11,821 nucleotides of DNA from Caulobacter sp. (GTDB taxonomy: Bacteria > Pseudomonadota > Alphaproteobacteria > Caulobacterales > Caulobacteraceae), in contig JACMOF010000359.1 of the NCBI GenBank assembly GCA_014378155.1, positions 1 through 11,821 on the forward strand, given 5' to 3'. The notes below the pieces were generated by a model that saw nothing but the letters and a program-made list of their open reading frames with translations, was not told where the DNA came from and made no database searches. Position numbers and translations under genes: made by a program. This document shows positions 6,267 to 11,821 of the stretch, one piece after another. Numbering within the stretch: position 1 is the first letter of the stretch; every line of letters begins with the position of its first letter.

Positions 6267-7406
6267 TTAGCCCGCCGCGGCCGCTCCCTGGGCCTGTTCA
6301 CCCAGCCGGTCCACCCGCGCCAGCAGATAGTCGGTATCCTCGCGCGACATCGCCGTGGACGAGCTGAGAAACCGCTGGATCATGTGCTCCTGGAAACGCT
6401 CGCGGTCGCCGGGACGGCCGTCATAATCCATAGCGTGGAAGGCGTCGACGCCGGCCCGCAGGGCTGGGAACAGGCGCGGTGGCAGGCCAGCCCGCTCGCA
6501 GATCGCCTTCAGGCCCAGGTCGCCAGCGTCGTGGATCATCAGCCAGGTGCGGTGATGCGGTACGCCAGCCAGCTCGGCCACGCCCCACTCGAAGAAGCTC
6601 ATGTGGCCATGGGCCAGGGCCCGCAGCAGCAGCGACGGGGTCAGGCGCTTGACGCTGTTGAGGTGGGCGGCGAAGCCCTTGGCGTCGGCGGCGCGGCCGG
6701 CCTGATCGACGAGATCGATCGTGGCCCGCTCCTTGGCGCCCAGAATCAGTTCCAGCGTGCGCTCGGCCGACAGGGCATGGTGGTCTAGGATGTAGTCGCG
6801 CAGCTGGTCGCCGACCATGTCGATCAGGCGCTCGGTCACGGCCAGCGGCAGGCTCGTGCGATAGGCGACGGCGGTCAGCACCTTCTCCGAGGTGGAGAAC
6901 AGGTCCAGCGCCTTTTGCAGCGCGGTCTCGGACATCCGGGCGTTGTCGTTGGCGCAGATGGTGGCGACCATCTCCTCCGACCCTTGCTCGACCAGCAGGG
7001 CGGTGACCTTGCTCGACAGCCTGGGACGCTTGGCCACCGCCATCTGCCGCATGGGGCCGCCGAGACGGACGATTTCGGCGAGATCGGCGTCGCTGAACAC
7101 CGGCGAGAAGCTGATGATCGGCAGCGACACGCTCTCGACGTCGCGGGCAAGCTTGTTGGCGATGTCCGGCGGCAGCACCGGTGAGTTGCGCAGGGTCACG
7201 GCCAGGGCGCGGCGCACCAGCTCGGCGGCGTCTCCCGCCATCACCCGCAGGATTTCGTCCGCCAGCGTGCGTTGATCCTCGTCCAGCTCGGCGCGGTCGA
7301 TGGTTCGACACAGCTTGTGGGCCGCCAGGGCGCGCTCGTCAGGGGTCGCGCCCTTCACCAGCATGCGGATATCTTGGTCGGTGAGGGCGGCGCGGGTGGT
7401 GGCCAT
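6267..7406 (-). CDS. DUF2336 domain-containing protein (predicted helical repeat protein)
   Basis: Protein of 379 residues, predicted soluble and almost wholly helical, with alternating Leu/Ala patterns like HEAT-type repeats. I assign it to DUF2336, an alphaproteobacterial family without an established function, from the order of segments: an N-terminal helical part with LTDQDIRMLVKGATPDERALA; a repeat with LVEQGSEEMVATICANDNAR followed by MSETALQKALD; and then LPLAVTERLIDMVGDQLRDYI. The C-terminus ends in Gly/Ala after RVDRLGEQAQ. There is no signal peptide or membrane segment. The ATG has AGGGGAGA about seven bases upstream. It is first of four minus-strand genes and is divergent from the hybrid kinase with 162 bp between starts, which suggests shared regulation. 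A scaffold or protein-partner role is only a guess from the repeat architecture. Confidence 0.82.
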   Translation of the reverse strand: MATTRAALTDQDIRMLVKGATPDERALAAHKLCRTIDRAELDEDQRTLADEILRVMAGDAAELVRRALAVTLRNSPVLPPDIANKLARDVESVSLPIISFSPVFSDADLAEIVRLGGPMRQMAVAKRPRLSSKVTALLVEQGSEEMVATICANDNARMSETALQKALDLFSTSEKVLTAVAYRTSLPLAVTERLIDMVGDQLRDYILDHHALSAERTLELILGAKERATIDLVDQAGRAADAKGFAAHLNSVKRLTPSLLLRALAHGHMSFFEWGVAELAGVPHHRTWLMIHDAGDLGLKAICERAGLPPRLFPALRAGVDAFHAMDYDGRPGDRERFQEHMIQRFLSSSTAMSREDTDYLLARVDRLGEQAQGAAAAG

Positions 7407-7439
7407 GGGTGTCTCCCCTATCCCCCGGGGAACAGCGTG

Positions 7440-7562
7440 GAATCAGATCATCTCGCGTTAAGCTTAACGATTGTTTGTGCTCGAAGGGCTGTGGATTAAC
7501 GATAAGCCGTAACGGGACGCAAACCGCGACCGCCTTAGGCTTCTCGGATACCCCGAGGAATC
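7440..7562. promoter_or_regulatory. Divergent control region with 14-bp palindrome, TTAACGAT pair and two GANTC sites
   Basis: Between the DUF2336 and kinase genes lie a perfect 14-bp palindrome CGTTAAGCTTAACG (7456-7469), two copies of TTAACGAT (7464-7471 and 7496-7503), each one base from the CtrA-type half-site TTAACCAT, and two CcrM methylation motifs GAATC (7440-7444 and 7558-7562). The second GAATC overlaps the kinase Shine-Dalgarno. These are direct readings; regulation by CtrA, GcrA or another factor is inference. The spacing in the palindrome (TTAA-N2-TTAA) is not that of a CtrA box. Confidence 0.5.
7555..7559 (+). promoter_or_regulatory. Shine-Dalgarno deciding a TTG start for the kinase
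   Basis: GAGGA ends nine bases before the TTG at 7569. The next possible start, ATG 7623, has only C/G-rich sequence without a purine tract upstream. On this evidence the TTG is the better start, adding 18 residues before the first membrane helix. Confidence 0.5.
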
Positions 7563-7568
7563 CGACCG

Positions 7569-9371
7569 TTGTTCGCCGAGCGCCGATCTCACGACCCCGC
7601 CTCGAGCGGCGCCGACGTCCGCATGGCGCTTGACGCCCAGGCCGCGCTTTTGCCTTACGCTCTGGCGGTATTCGCGGTCAGCCTGCCGATCTATGTCTGG
7701 GCCGGATCCTTCGCCGCCAATGCCGGCTGGCTGGCGATGAGCTTTAGCGTGTTCGCCATCAACTGGGGCATCTTCTACGGCGTCGTCGCCTGGCTGCGGA
7801 CGCCAGCGGCCCAGGACGTGGCGCGGCGCTCGCGGGTGCAGGTGCTGTCGGGCCTGCTGTGGGCCGTGGCGGTCAGCCAGATGGCCGCCTTTGCCGATGG
7901 CGCGGGCGCGGCGCGCGAGACCCTGCTGCTGCTGGCTGTCGGCGCTTCGGTAGTCTGCATCTTCTTCTCCGCACCCAACCTCATCGCCCTGCTGATTACC
8001 GCACCGATCGCAGCCATGGGCCCGCTGGCCCTGCTGTTCTCACGCGCCGAGAGCCAGAGGGCCGGAACCATGGCCTGGGGCGCCATCGCCCTGGCCATGG
8101 CGCTGTCGCTGGTGCTCAACCGCATGCTGCGCCGCCAGCACGCCCTGGCCCTGGCCCACGAGGCCCTGCTTGAGGAGCGGCTGAGGGTGCTGGAGCACGC
8201 CGAGCGCGTCGCTCGCTCCAAGTCCGACATCGTCGCCACTCTCAGCCACGAGATCCGCAACGGCCTGACTGGCGTCACCCACGTTCTGGCCGCCGCCGCC
8301 GGCAAGGGCGGTCGCGTCGCGCCGTCGCGCGAACAGCTGAACGCCGCCCTCGACGCCGCCCAGGACCTGGTCGCCGTGCTCAACGCCACCCTGGACTCCG
8401 AAATCGCCGAGTCCGGCCGCCTCGCGGTCGAGGCGGTGGCCTTCGAACCCGTGCGCCTGATCCGCGACCTGGTCCTGCTCGACCGCCCGCACGCCATGGC
8501 CAAGGGTCTGGAGCTGAGCGTCCATATCGAGCCAGACCTGGAACACCGCCAACAGGGCGCCGCCATCGGCGACGCGCTCCGCACTCGCCAGATCGTCGCC
8601 AACATCGTCGGCAACGCCGTCAAGTACACCGTTCGCGGCCGTATTGAGGTGCGGGTCGAGCGGCGTGGCGACCAGATCGCCATCGCGGTGGCCGACACCG
8701 GTCCGGGTCTGTCGCCCGAGGAGATGGAGCAGGCGTTCCAGGCCTTCCAGCGCATCGAGCGCACCGGCGCCGGCGTCAACGGCGCGGGCCTGGGCCTGTC
8801 GCTGTCGCGGCAGCTGGCTCGGCTGATGGGCGGCACGCTGGAGGCCTCCAGCGCCGTGGGCGTGGGCAGTTGCTTCACCCTGACCCTGCCCTTCGACGAG
8901 TCCGTCGTCTGCGCGATCGAGACCGACCGCGAGGCCGCCCAGGCCGCTGAACCGGCTGGCGCCCCTCCGCGCAACCTGCGCATCCTGGTGGCCGAGGACG
9001 ACGCCCTCAACGCCGCCATGCTGCGGGCCATCCTGGAGCAGCTGGGCCATCAGGTGGTGCACGCCCAGAACGGGCGCCGAGCCCTGGACCTGGCCAAGAT
9101 CTGCGACTTCGACCTGGTGATGCTGGACGGCCGGATGCCGATCATGGACGGTCCCCAGACCGCCCGCGCCCTGCGCGACCTGGACGGCGCCAATCGCCAT
9201 GTGGCGATCATCGCGGTGATCGGCGGCGACGCCGACGAGGCCCGCGAGTGCCTGGACGCCGGGGCCGACACCGTGCTGCGCAAGCCGGTCAGCGTCGCCG
9301 CCGTAGCCCGCGCCGTCGCCGACGCCGCCACCCTGGGCCGCAAGAGCGCCAACCAGGCGGCGGTCGCCTAG
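7569..9371 (+). CDS. Membrane hybrid histidine kinase with C-terminal receiver domain
   Basis: Predicted sensor kinase of 600 residues. Six hydrophobic segments (about 25-47, 50-75, 90-108, 115-133, 136-158 and 166-187) form a membrane sensor with almost no periplasmic loops. A helical linker leads to the HisKA domain with phospho-acceptor His227 in TLSHEIRNGL. The ATPase domain has N-box Asn345 and Asn349 in NIVGNAVKY, G1 Asp376 in DTGPGL and G2 in GAGLGLSL at 405-412. The receiver spans about 470-590 with acidic Asp477 and Asp478, phospho-acceptor Asp520 in VMLDGRMP and Lys572 in LRKPV. The usual switch Thr/Ser after the fourth strand is Ile551 (IIAVIGGDA). No Hpt domain is visible, so a separate phosphotransfer protein or an inhibitory receiver is expected. 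The TTG start is chosen for its ribosome-binding site; ATG 7623 is the alternative. Signal unknown. Confidence 0.9.
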   Translation: MFAERRSHDPASSGADVRMALDAQAALLPYALAVFAVSLPIYVWAGSFAANAGWLAMSFSVFAINWGIFYGVVAWLRTPAAQDVARRSRVQVLSGLLWAVAVSQMAAFADGAGAARETLLLLAVGASVVCIFFSAPNLIALLITAPIAAMGPLALLFSRAESQRAGTMAWGAIALAMALSLVLNRMLRRQHALALAHEALLEERLRVLEHAERVARSKSDIVATLSHEIRNGLTGVTHVLAAAAGKGGRVAPSREQLNAALDAAQDLVAVLNATLDSEIAESGRLAVEAVAFEPVRLIRDLVLLDRPHAMAKGLELSVHIEPDLEHRQQGAAIGDALRTRQIVANIVGNAVKYTVRGRIEVRVERRGDQIAIAVADTGPGLSPEEMEQAFQAFQRIERTGAGVNGAGLGLSLSRQLARLMGGTLEASSAVGVGSCFTLTLPFDESVVCAIETDREAAQAAEPAGAPPRNLRILVAEDDALNAAMLRAILEQLGHQVVHAQNGRRALDLAKICDFDLVMLDGRMPIMDGPQTARALRDLDGANRHVAIIAVIGGDADEARECLDAGADTVLRKPVSVAAVARAVADAATLGRKSANQAAVA

Positions 9372-9404
9372 CCTCTTCCCAACAGACGTTTAAGTCGTCC
9401 ACAC

Positions 9405-9429
9405 TCCTCCCAACGATAAAACGGGAGGA
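9405..9429 (+). promoter_or_regulatory. Hairpin that would sequester the CoA-transferase Shine-Dalgarno
   Basis: TCCTCCC (9405-9411) is perfectly complementary to GGGAGGA (9423-9429), leaving an A-rich 11-base loop. The right arm is the ribosome-binding site of the gene starting at 9434. Folded, the mRNA would hide it. Whether the left arm has a regulatory purpose or is chance is unresolved; no larger riboswitch-like structure is visible in the 62-bp gap. Confidence 0.45.
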
Positions 9430-9433
9430 TGCG

Positions 9434-10615
9434 ATGCTGCGCGATCTGCGGGTCATAGAGTTGGCCACCTATATCGCCGCCCCAGGCGCGGCCGGGATCA
9501 TGGCCGACTGGGGCGCCGACGTGATCAAGATCGAGTCGCCCGACGGCGACCCGATGCGCGGCTTCTTCGAGAGCCTGGGCTCGGACCAGGACGCCAACCC
9601 GATCTTCGAACTCGACAACCGCGGCAAGCGCTCGGTAGTGCTCGACATCCGCTCTCCCGGGGGCAGCGCGGCGGCGAAGGCCCTGGTCAAGGACGCCGAC
9701 ATCTTCCTGACCAATGTGCGCCCCGCCGCTCTGGCGCGCGCCGGCCTCGACTACGAGACCTTGAAGGCGGTCAATCCGCGCCTGATCTATTGCAGCCTGA
9801 CAGGCTATGGCCTGGAAGGCCCCGACGCCGACAAGCCGGGCATGGACGTGGCGGCCTTCTGGTCACGGGCGGGGGTGGGCGCGATCACCGCCCCCAAGGG
9901 TCAGGAGCCGTTCCCGATCCGCACCGGCATGGGCGACCACGTCACATCCTTGGCGACGGTGTCGGCGATCCTGGCGGCCGTGCACGAGCGCCAGCGCACC
10001 GGAGTCGGGCGGTTGGTCGAGACCTCGCTGCTGCGCACCGGCGTCTATGCGATCGGCTCGGACATGGCGATTCAGCTGCGGTTCGGGAAGCTGGCCTCGA
10101 CCCGGCCTCGCAAGGAGGCCGTGCAGCCCCTGGCCAATTTCTTCAAGACCCGCGACGGGCGGTGGATATGCCTGCTGGCCCGGCAAGGCTCCACCGACTG
10201 GCGCCAGATCGCCGCCGCCGCCGGCCGCCCCGACCTGCCCGACGATCCGCGCTTCACGACGGCCCGCCTGCGCCGCGACAATACCTCGGCCCTGGTGGAG
10301 ATCCTCGACCAGGCCTTCGCCGCCATGGACTACGAAGAGGCCAAGGCCGCCCTCGACGCCGGCGACATCACCTGGGCGCCCTGGCAGACGCCGCGCGATC
10401 TGGTCAGCGACCCGCAGGCGGCCGCGGCGGGGTGTTTCGTGGAGACCCCGGATGGGAAGGGCGGGACCTTCCCCGCCCCGGCGGGTCCGGCGCGGTTTCC
10501 GGGGTCGGAAGATGGGCCGAGGGGGCCGGCGCCTAAGCTTGGCGAGCATACGGCGGCGGTGTTGGCGGAGGCGGGCTACTCGGAGGACGAGATTGCAGGG
10601 CTGGCAAGCCCCTGA
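9434..10615 (+). CDS. CaiB/BaiF family (family III) CoA-transferase
   Basis: Predicted cytosolic enzyme of 393 residues that moves CoA between carboxylic acids through an aspartyl-CoA anhydride. Family signs: LRVIELATYIAAPGAAGIMADWGADVIK-type N-terminus with the usual Rossmann-like opening and IES near residue 34; the NRGKRSVVLD segment at 62-71; DIFLTNVRPAALARAGLDY; and the catalytic region TGMGDHVTSL, where Asp168 corresponds to Asp169 of formyl-CoA transferase. The C-terminal small domain includes GDITWAPWQTP, and PKLGEHT precedes the end as in other members. GGGAGGA lies four bases before the ATG, itself within a predicted hairpin. An overlapping longer frame from 9248 runs into the kinase gene and is Arg-rich, so it is rejected. 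It lies 62 bp after the kinase, same strand, possibly co-transcribed. Acyl substrate unknown. Confidence 0.92.
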   Translation: MLRDLRVIELATYIAAPGAAGIMADWGADVIKIESPDGDPMRGFFESLGSDQDANPIFELDNRGKRSVVLDIRSPGGSAAAKALVKDADIFLTNVRPAALARAGLDYETLKAVNPRLIYCSLTGYGLEGPDADKPGMDVAAFWSRAGVGAITAPKGQEPFPIRTGMGDHVTSLATVSAILAAVHERQRTGVGRLVETSLLRTGVYAIGSDMAIQLRFGKLASTRPRKEAVQPLANFFKTRDGRWICLLARQGSTDWRQIAAAAGRPDLPDDPRFTTARLRRDNTSALVEILDQAFAAMDYEEAKAALDAGDITWAPWQTPRDLVSDPQAAAAGCFVETPDGKGGTFPAPAGPARFPGSEDGPRGPAPKLGEHTAAVLAEAGYSEDEIAGLASP

Positions 10616-10622
10616 AACTTTC

Positions 10623-10647
10623 CCTCTCCTTTACGGGGAGGGAGAGG
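10623..10647. terminator. Hairpin between convergent genes, possible bidirectional terminator
   Basis: CCTCTCC (10623-10629) pairs with GGAGAGG (10641-10647), and weaker T-G/T-A pairs extend it inward to a small loop. It fills the 40-bp gap between the CoA-transferase stop and the stop of the minus-strand transglycosylase gene, where a shared terminator is expected. There is no long T-run on either side. The CTCTCC...GGAGAG pattern may be a dispersed repeat. Confidence 0.5.
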
Positions 10648-10655
10648 AAGATTTG

Positions 10656-11525
10656 CTACCGATTGCTCTTCGTCCCGTCGCCGGCGTCGGACAGCATGCG
10701 CAGCATCTCGGACGAGAACATCGAGCTGGTCATCCGCTGGGCGGACGAGCCGCCGCCGGCCGACGACAGGCCAAAGCCGTCATCGACCCCTTGCGAGCCG
10801 CGCAGGATCAGGTCCACCAGTTGCTGCTCTTGCTGGATGCGCTCCAGCCGGCGGCCCGTGGCATATTGCACGAAGCCTGTCTCTGCGGCGGGCGTCGGAT
10901 CGGAGTCGGGGGTGACGCGCGTGGCGCCGCCGGTCCGCGTCAGGTTGGCATAGACCTCGCTGACCGTGGCGGAGCGGCCCTCGCGATAGAAGATCGAGCG
11001 GTTGGCGGCCGCCGCGTCGGGGAACATCGCGGCGGCGCTGGCCCCGGGGCTGGCGCCCACGGCCTCGATCAGCCGCGCCGAGCCCTGGGGTCCCAGGAAG
11101 TGGGCGGCGTAGAGCTCGCCGGCCGTCGGCGAGCGCCCAACCCGGCCGCGCAGGTAGGAGGCATGGTCGGAGGTCAGTTCGCCGGCCATCAGCGAGGCGG
11201 CGTGCGGATCCAACTTCAGGCTCAGCACCGCCTTGCGCGCCTCGTCGCCGGCCACCCGATACTTGCCGTCCGAACCCTGCTGGATCAGGTCGGCATAGCG
11301 GGCGTAGCCGTATTTGGAGCCGTGTTTTTTCAGCGTCGACAGCCAGGTCTGATCGACGAACTGGAACAGGCCCGACGCCGAGGAGGTGCCGGCCTTGGCG
11401 TTGGGGTTGAAGCCGCTCTCTCGCTTGGCCGCGCCCATCAGGAAGGTGAAGTCCACGCCCGTCGCGCTGGAGGCGCGCTGGATCGCCGACTCGACGACGC
11501 TGCGGATGGAGGTGACGTTGGCCAT
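10656..11525 (-). CDS. SLT-domain lytic transglycosylase, no signal peptide visible
   Basis: Predicted peptidoglycan-cleaving enzyme of 289 residues. Residues about 10-150 hold the SLT fold: FLMGAAKRESGFNPNA with catalytic Glu36 followed by Ser37, then GTSSASGLFQFVDQTW at 46-61 (the GLMQ-type motif) and ELYAAHFLGPQG at 137-148 in the place of the usual Tyr/Ala motif. The C-terminal half is low-complexity Ala/Ser/Thr/Pro with a charged helix LERIQQEQQLVDLI at 227-240. There is no hydrophobic N-terminal segment, so export would need a non-Sec route such as the flagellar apparatus, or the start is wrong. ATG 11525 is preferred; a GTG at 11546 adds seven residues but lies within the regulatory palindrome. 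A CtrA-type box is centred 33 bases upstream of the ATG. A flagellar or cell-cycle role is inference; no flagellar gene is complete here. Confidence 0.85.
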   Translation of the reverse strand: MANVTSIRSVVESAIQRASSATGVDFTFLMGAAKRESGFNPNAKAGTSSASGLFQFVDQTWLSTLKKHGSKYGYARYADLIQQGSDGKYRVAGDEARKAVLSLKLDPHAASLMAGELTSDHASYLRGRVGRSPTAGELYAAHFLGPQGSARLIEAVGASPGASAAAMFPDAAAANRSIFYREGRSATVSEVYANLTRTGGATRVTPDSDPTPAAETGFVQYATGRRLERIQQEQQLVDLILRGSQGVDDGFGLSSAGGGSSAQRMTSSMFSSEMLRMLSDAGDGTKSNR

Positions 11526-11545
11526 GCCCCGAATGTCTGACCGCA

Positions 11546-11570
11546 CGTGGTTAATCGTGGATTAACCACG
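11546..11570. promoter_or_regulatory. Palindromic CtrA-type box, TTAA-N7-TTAA
   Basis: A perfect inverted repeat with 10-bp arms, CGTGGTTAAT (11546-11555) and ATTAACCACG (11561-11570), surrounds the 5-base centre CGTGG. Within it TTAA at 11551-11554 and TTAA at 11562-11565 are separated by exactly seven bases, the published CtrA consensus. It is placed 25 bases upstream of the transglycosylase ATG, consistent with a -35 position if the leader is very short, and about 150 bases before the plus-strand start at 11713. Binding is inferred. Confidence 0.72.
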
Positions 11571-11575
11571 CCGCT

Positions 11576-11602
11576 CCGCCAGGCAGATTTTGCCTGTGGC
11601 GG
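11576..11602. repeat. Hairpin in the upstream region of the last gene
   Basis: CCGCCA (11576-11581) pairs with TGGCGG (11597-11602), and inside it GGCA (11582-11585) pairs with TGCC (11591-11594), with a 2-base bulge and a 5-base loop. It follows the CtrA-type box on the plus side. Its role is not known; it may act as DNA dyad or RNA hairpin. Confidence 0.4.
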
Positions 11603-11712
11603 GATGTCACAGTTACGTCTGTAATAAATTTAAGTTCGTAATATTTACAACCGTAATTCTTTGTGGGACGGAGGGGCGTCGGCCAGGAGCGGCCGGCCCC
11701 AAGGAGGTTTCC
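11603..11712 (+). promoter_or_regulatory. A/T-rich probable promoter and leader region of the last gene
   Basis: Bases 11611-11661 are the most A/T-rich stretch of the window, with GTAATAAATTTAAG and GTAATATTTAC, flanked by GC-rich sequence. This contrast fits a promoter or a site for an A/T-preferring DNA-binding protein. No confident -35/-10 pair or sigma-54 element could be assigned. A short hairpin, CGGCC/GGCCG at 11680-11695, precedes the Shine-Dalgarno AAGGAGG at 11701-11707. Confidence 0.4.
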
Positions 11713-11821
11713 ATGGTCACCCAAACCGCCGCGATTGGTTCCTATATCCCAGGCGTTGACGCCTCGCCCCCCAAGCCCTCCAAGGCGAGGCTGGGGGGGC
11801 CGGGGGCCGGGTGGGTCGGCC
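11713..11821 (+). CDS. 5' part of an unidentified gene, cut by the window edge
   Basis: ATG 11713 follows a near-perfect Shine-Dalgarno, AAGGAGG, with a 5-base spacer, the strongest in the window. The frame stays open for 36 codons to the edge: it begins MVTQTAAIGSYIPGVDA and continues with Pro/Lys and then Gly/Pro/Ala-rich residues. I do not recognise the product. There is no signal peptide in the visible part. The preceding 187-bp control region with a CtrA-type box is shared with the divergent transglycosylase gene, so joint cell-cycle control is possible. The G-run-rich sequence from 11793 onward is unusual for a gene start and could instead mark a very short peptide or a repeat. Confidence 0.5.
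   Translation, partial: MVTQTAAIGSYIPGVDASPPKPSKARLGGPGAGWVG

Noticed and set aside
6209..6301. NUDIX start at ATG 6301
   Set aside because: It would overlap the DUF2336 gene by 35 bases and add Arg/Pro/Asn-rich residues before the conserved first strand; ATG 6208 fits the family.
7456..7469. CtrA full site in the palindrome CGTTAAGCTTAACG
   Set aside because: The TTAA halves are separated by two bases, not seven; only a half-site reading remains possible.
7490..7498. DnaA-box-like TGTGGATTA in the kinase upstream region
   Set aside because: One mismatch to the consensus and no second box nearby; single near-matches occur by chance.
8040..9200. 386-codon minus-strand frame opposite the kinase
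   Set aside because: Composition-driven open frame (Gly/Gln/Asp/Val/Leu-rich); no recognisable domain, while the kinase and receiver motifs are complete.
9807..11540. 577-codon plus-strand frame spanning the CoA-transferase and the antisense of the transglycosylase
   Set aside because: Arg/Pro-rich product crossing two well-supported genes and their terminator; typical high-GC artefact.

Overview
The window reads as a chromosomal stretch of a high-GC alphaproteobacterium, most likely Caulobacter or a close relative in the Caulobacteraceae. The reasons are strong G/C bias at third codon positions, a perfect TTAA-N7-TTAA box of the kind bound by the cell-cycle regulator CtrA, alphaproteobacterial families (DUF2336, tryptophan-halogenase-like flavoproteins) and intergenic palindromes of a style common in that group. 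The genus is inferred from style and content, not from a database match. No rRNA, tRNA, CRISPR array, insertion sequence or prophage was seen.

Layout. 1-87: intergenic palindromic repeat. 88-848 (minus): Phd/YefM-like antitoxin and PIN-domain toxin, overlapping by one base, with an operator-like repeat cluster upstream. 1057-2427 (plus): CPA2-type cation/proton antiporter, best read from a TTG start and closed by a strong intrinsic terminator. 2428-2584: mosaic of inverted repeats between convergent genes. 2585-7406 (minus): four co-oriented genes, which in transcription order are a DUF2336 protein, a NUDIX hydrolase, a flavin-dependent (tryptophan-type) halogenase and a fatty-acid-hydroxylase/sterol-desaturase-family membrane protein. 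7407-7568: divergent control region with a perfect 14-bp palindrome. 7569-10615 (plus): six-helix hybrid histidine kinase, then a family III CoA-transferase whose Shine-Dalgarno lies in a predicted hairpin. 10656-11525 (minus): SLT-type lytic transglycosylase without a visible signal peptide. 11526-11712: control region with the palindromic CtrA-type box. 11713-11821 (plus): start of a gene that runs off the window.

How the genes may work together. The toxin-antitoxin pair is a self-contained module. The halogenase and the di-iron hydroxylase-like protein are the best candidates for one small oxidative tailoring unit, but no flavin reductase, transporter or scaffold-making enzyme is present, so the product cannot be named. 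The kinase and the DUF2336 gene share a divergent promoter region carrying CcrM-type GANTC sites and TTAACGAT repeats, and the transglycosylase lies behind a CtrA-type box, so both ends of the right half carry signs of cell-cycle control. No clearly new multi-gene system is demonstrable. The strongest leads are the symmetrical CtrA box, the halogenase-hydroxylase pair with its altered tryptophan motif, the SD-sequestering hairpin, and the kinase receiver domain without its switch Thr/Ser.
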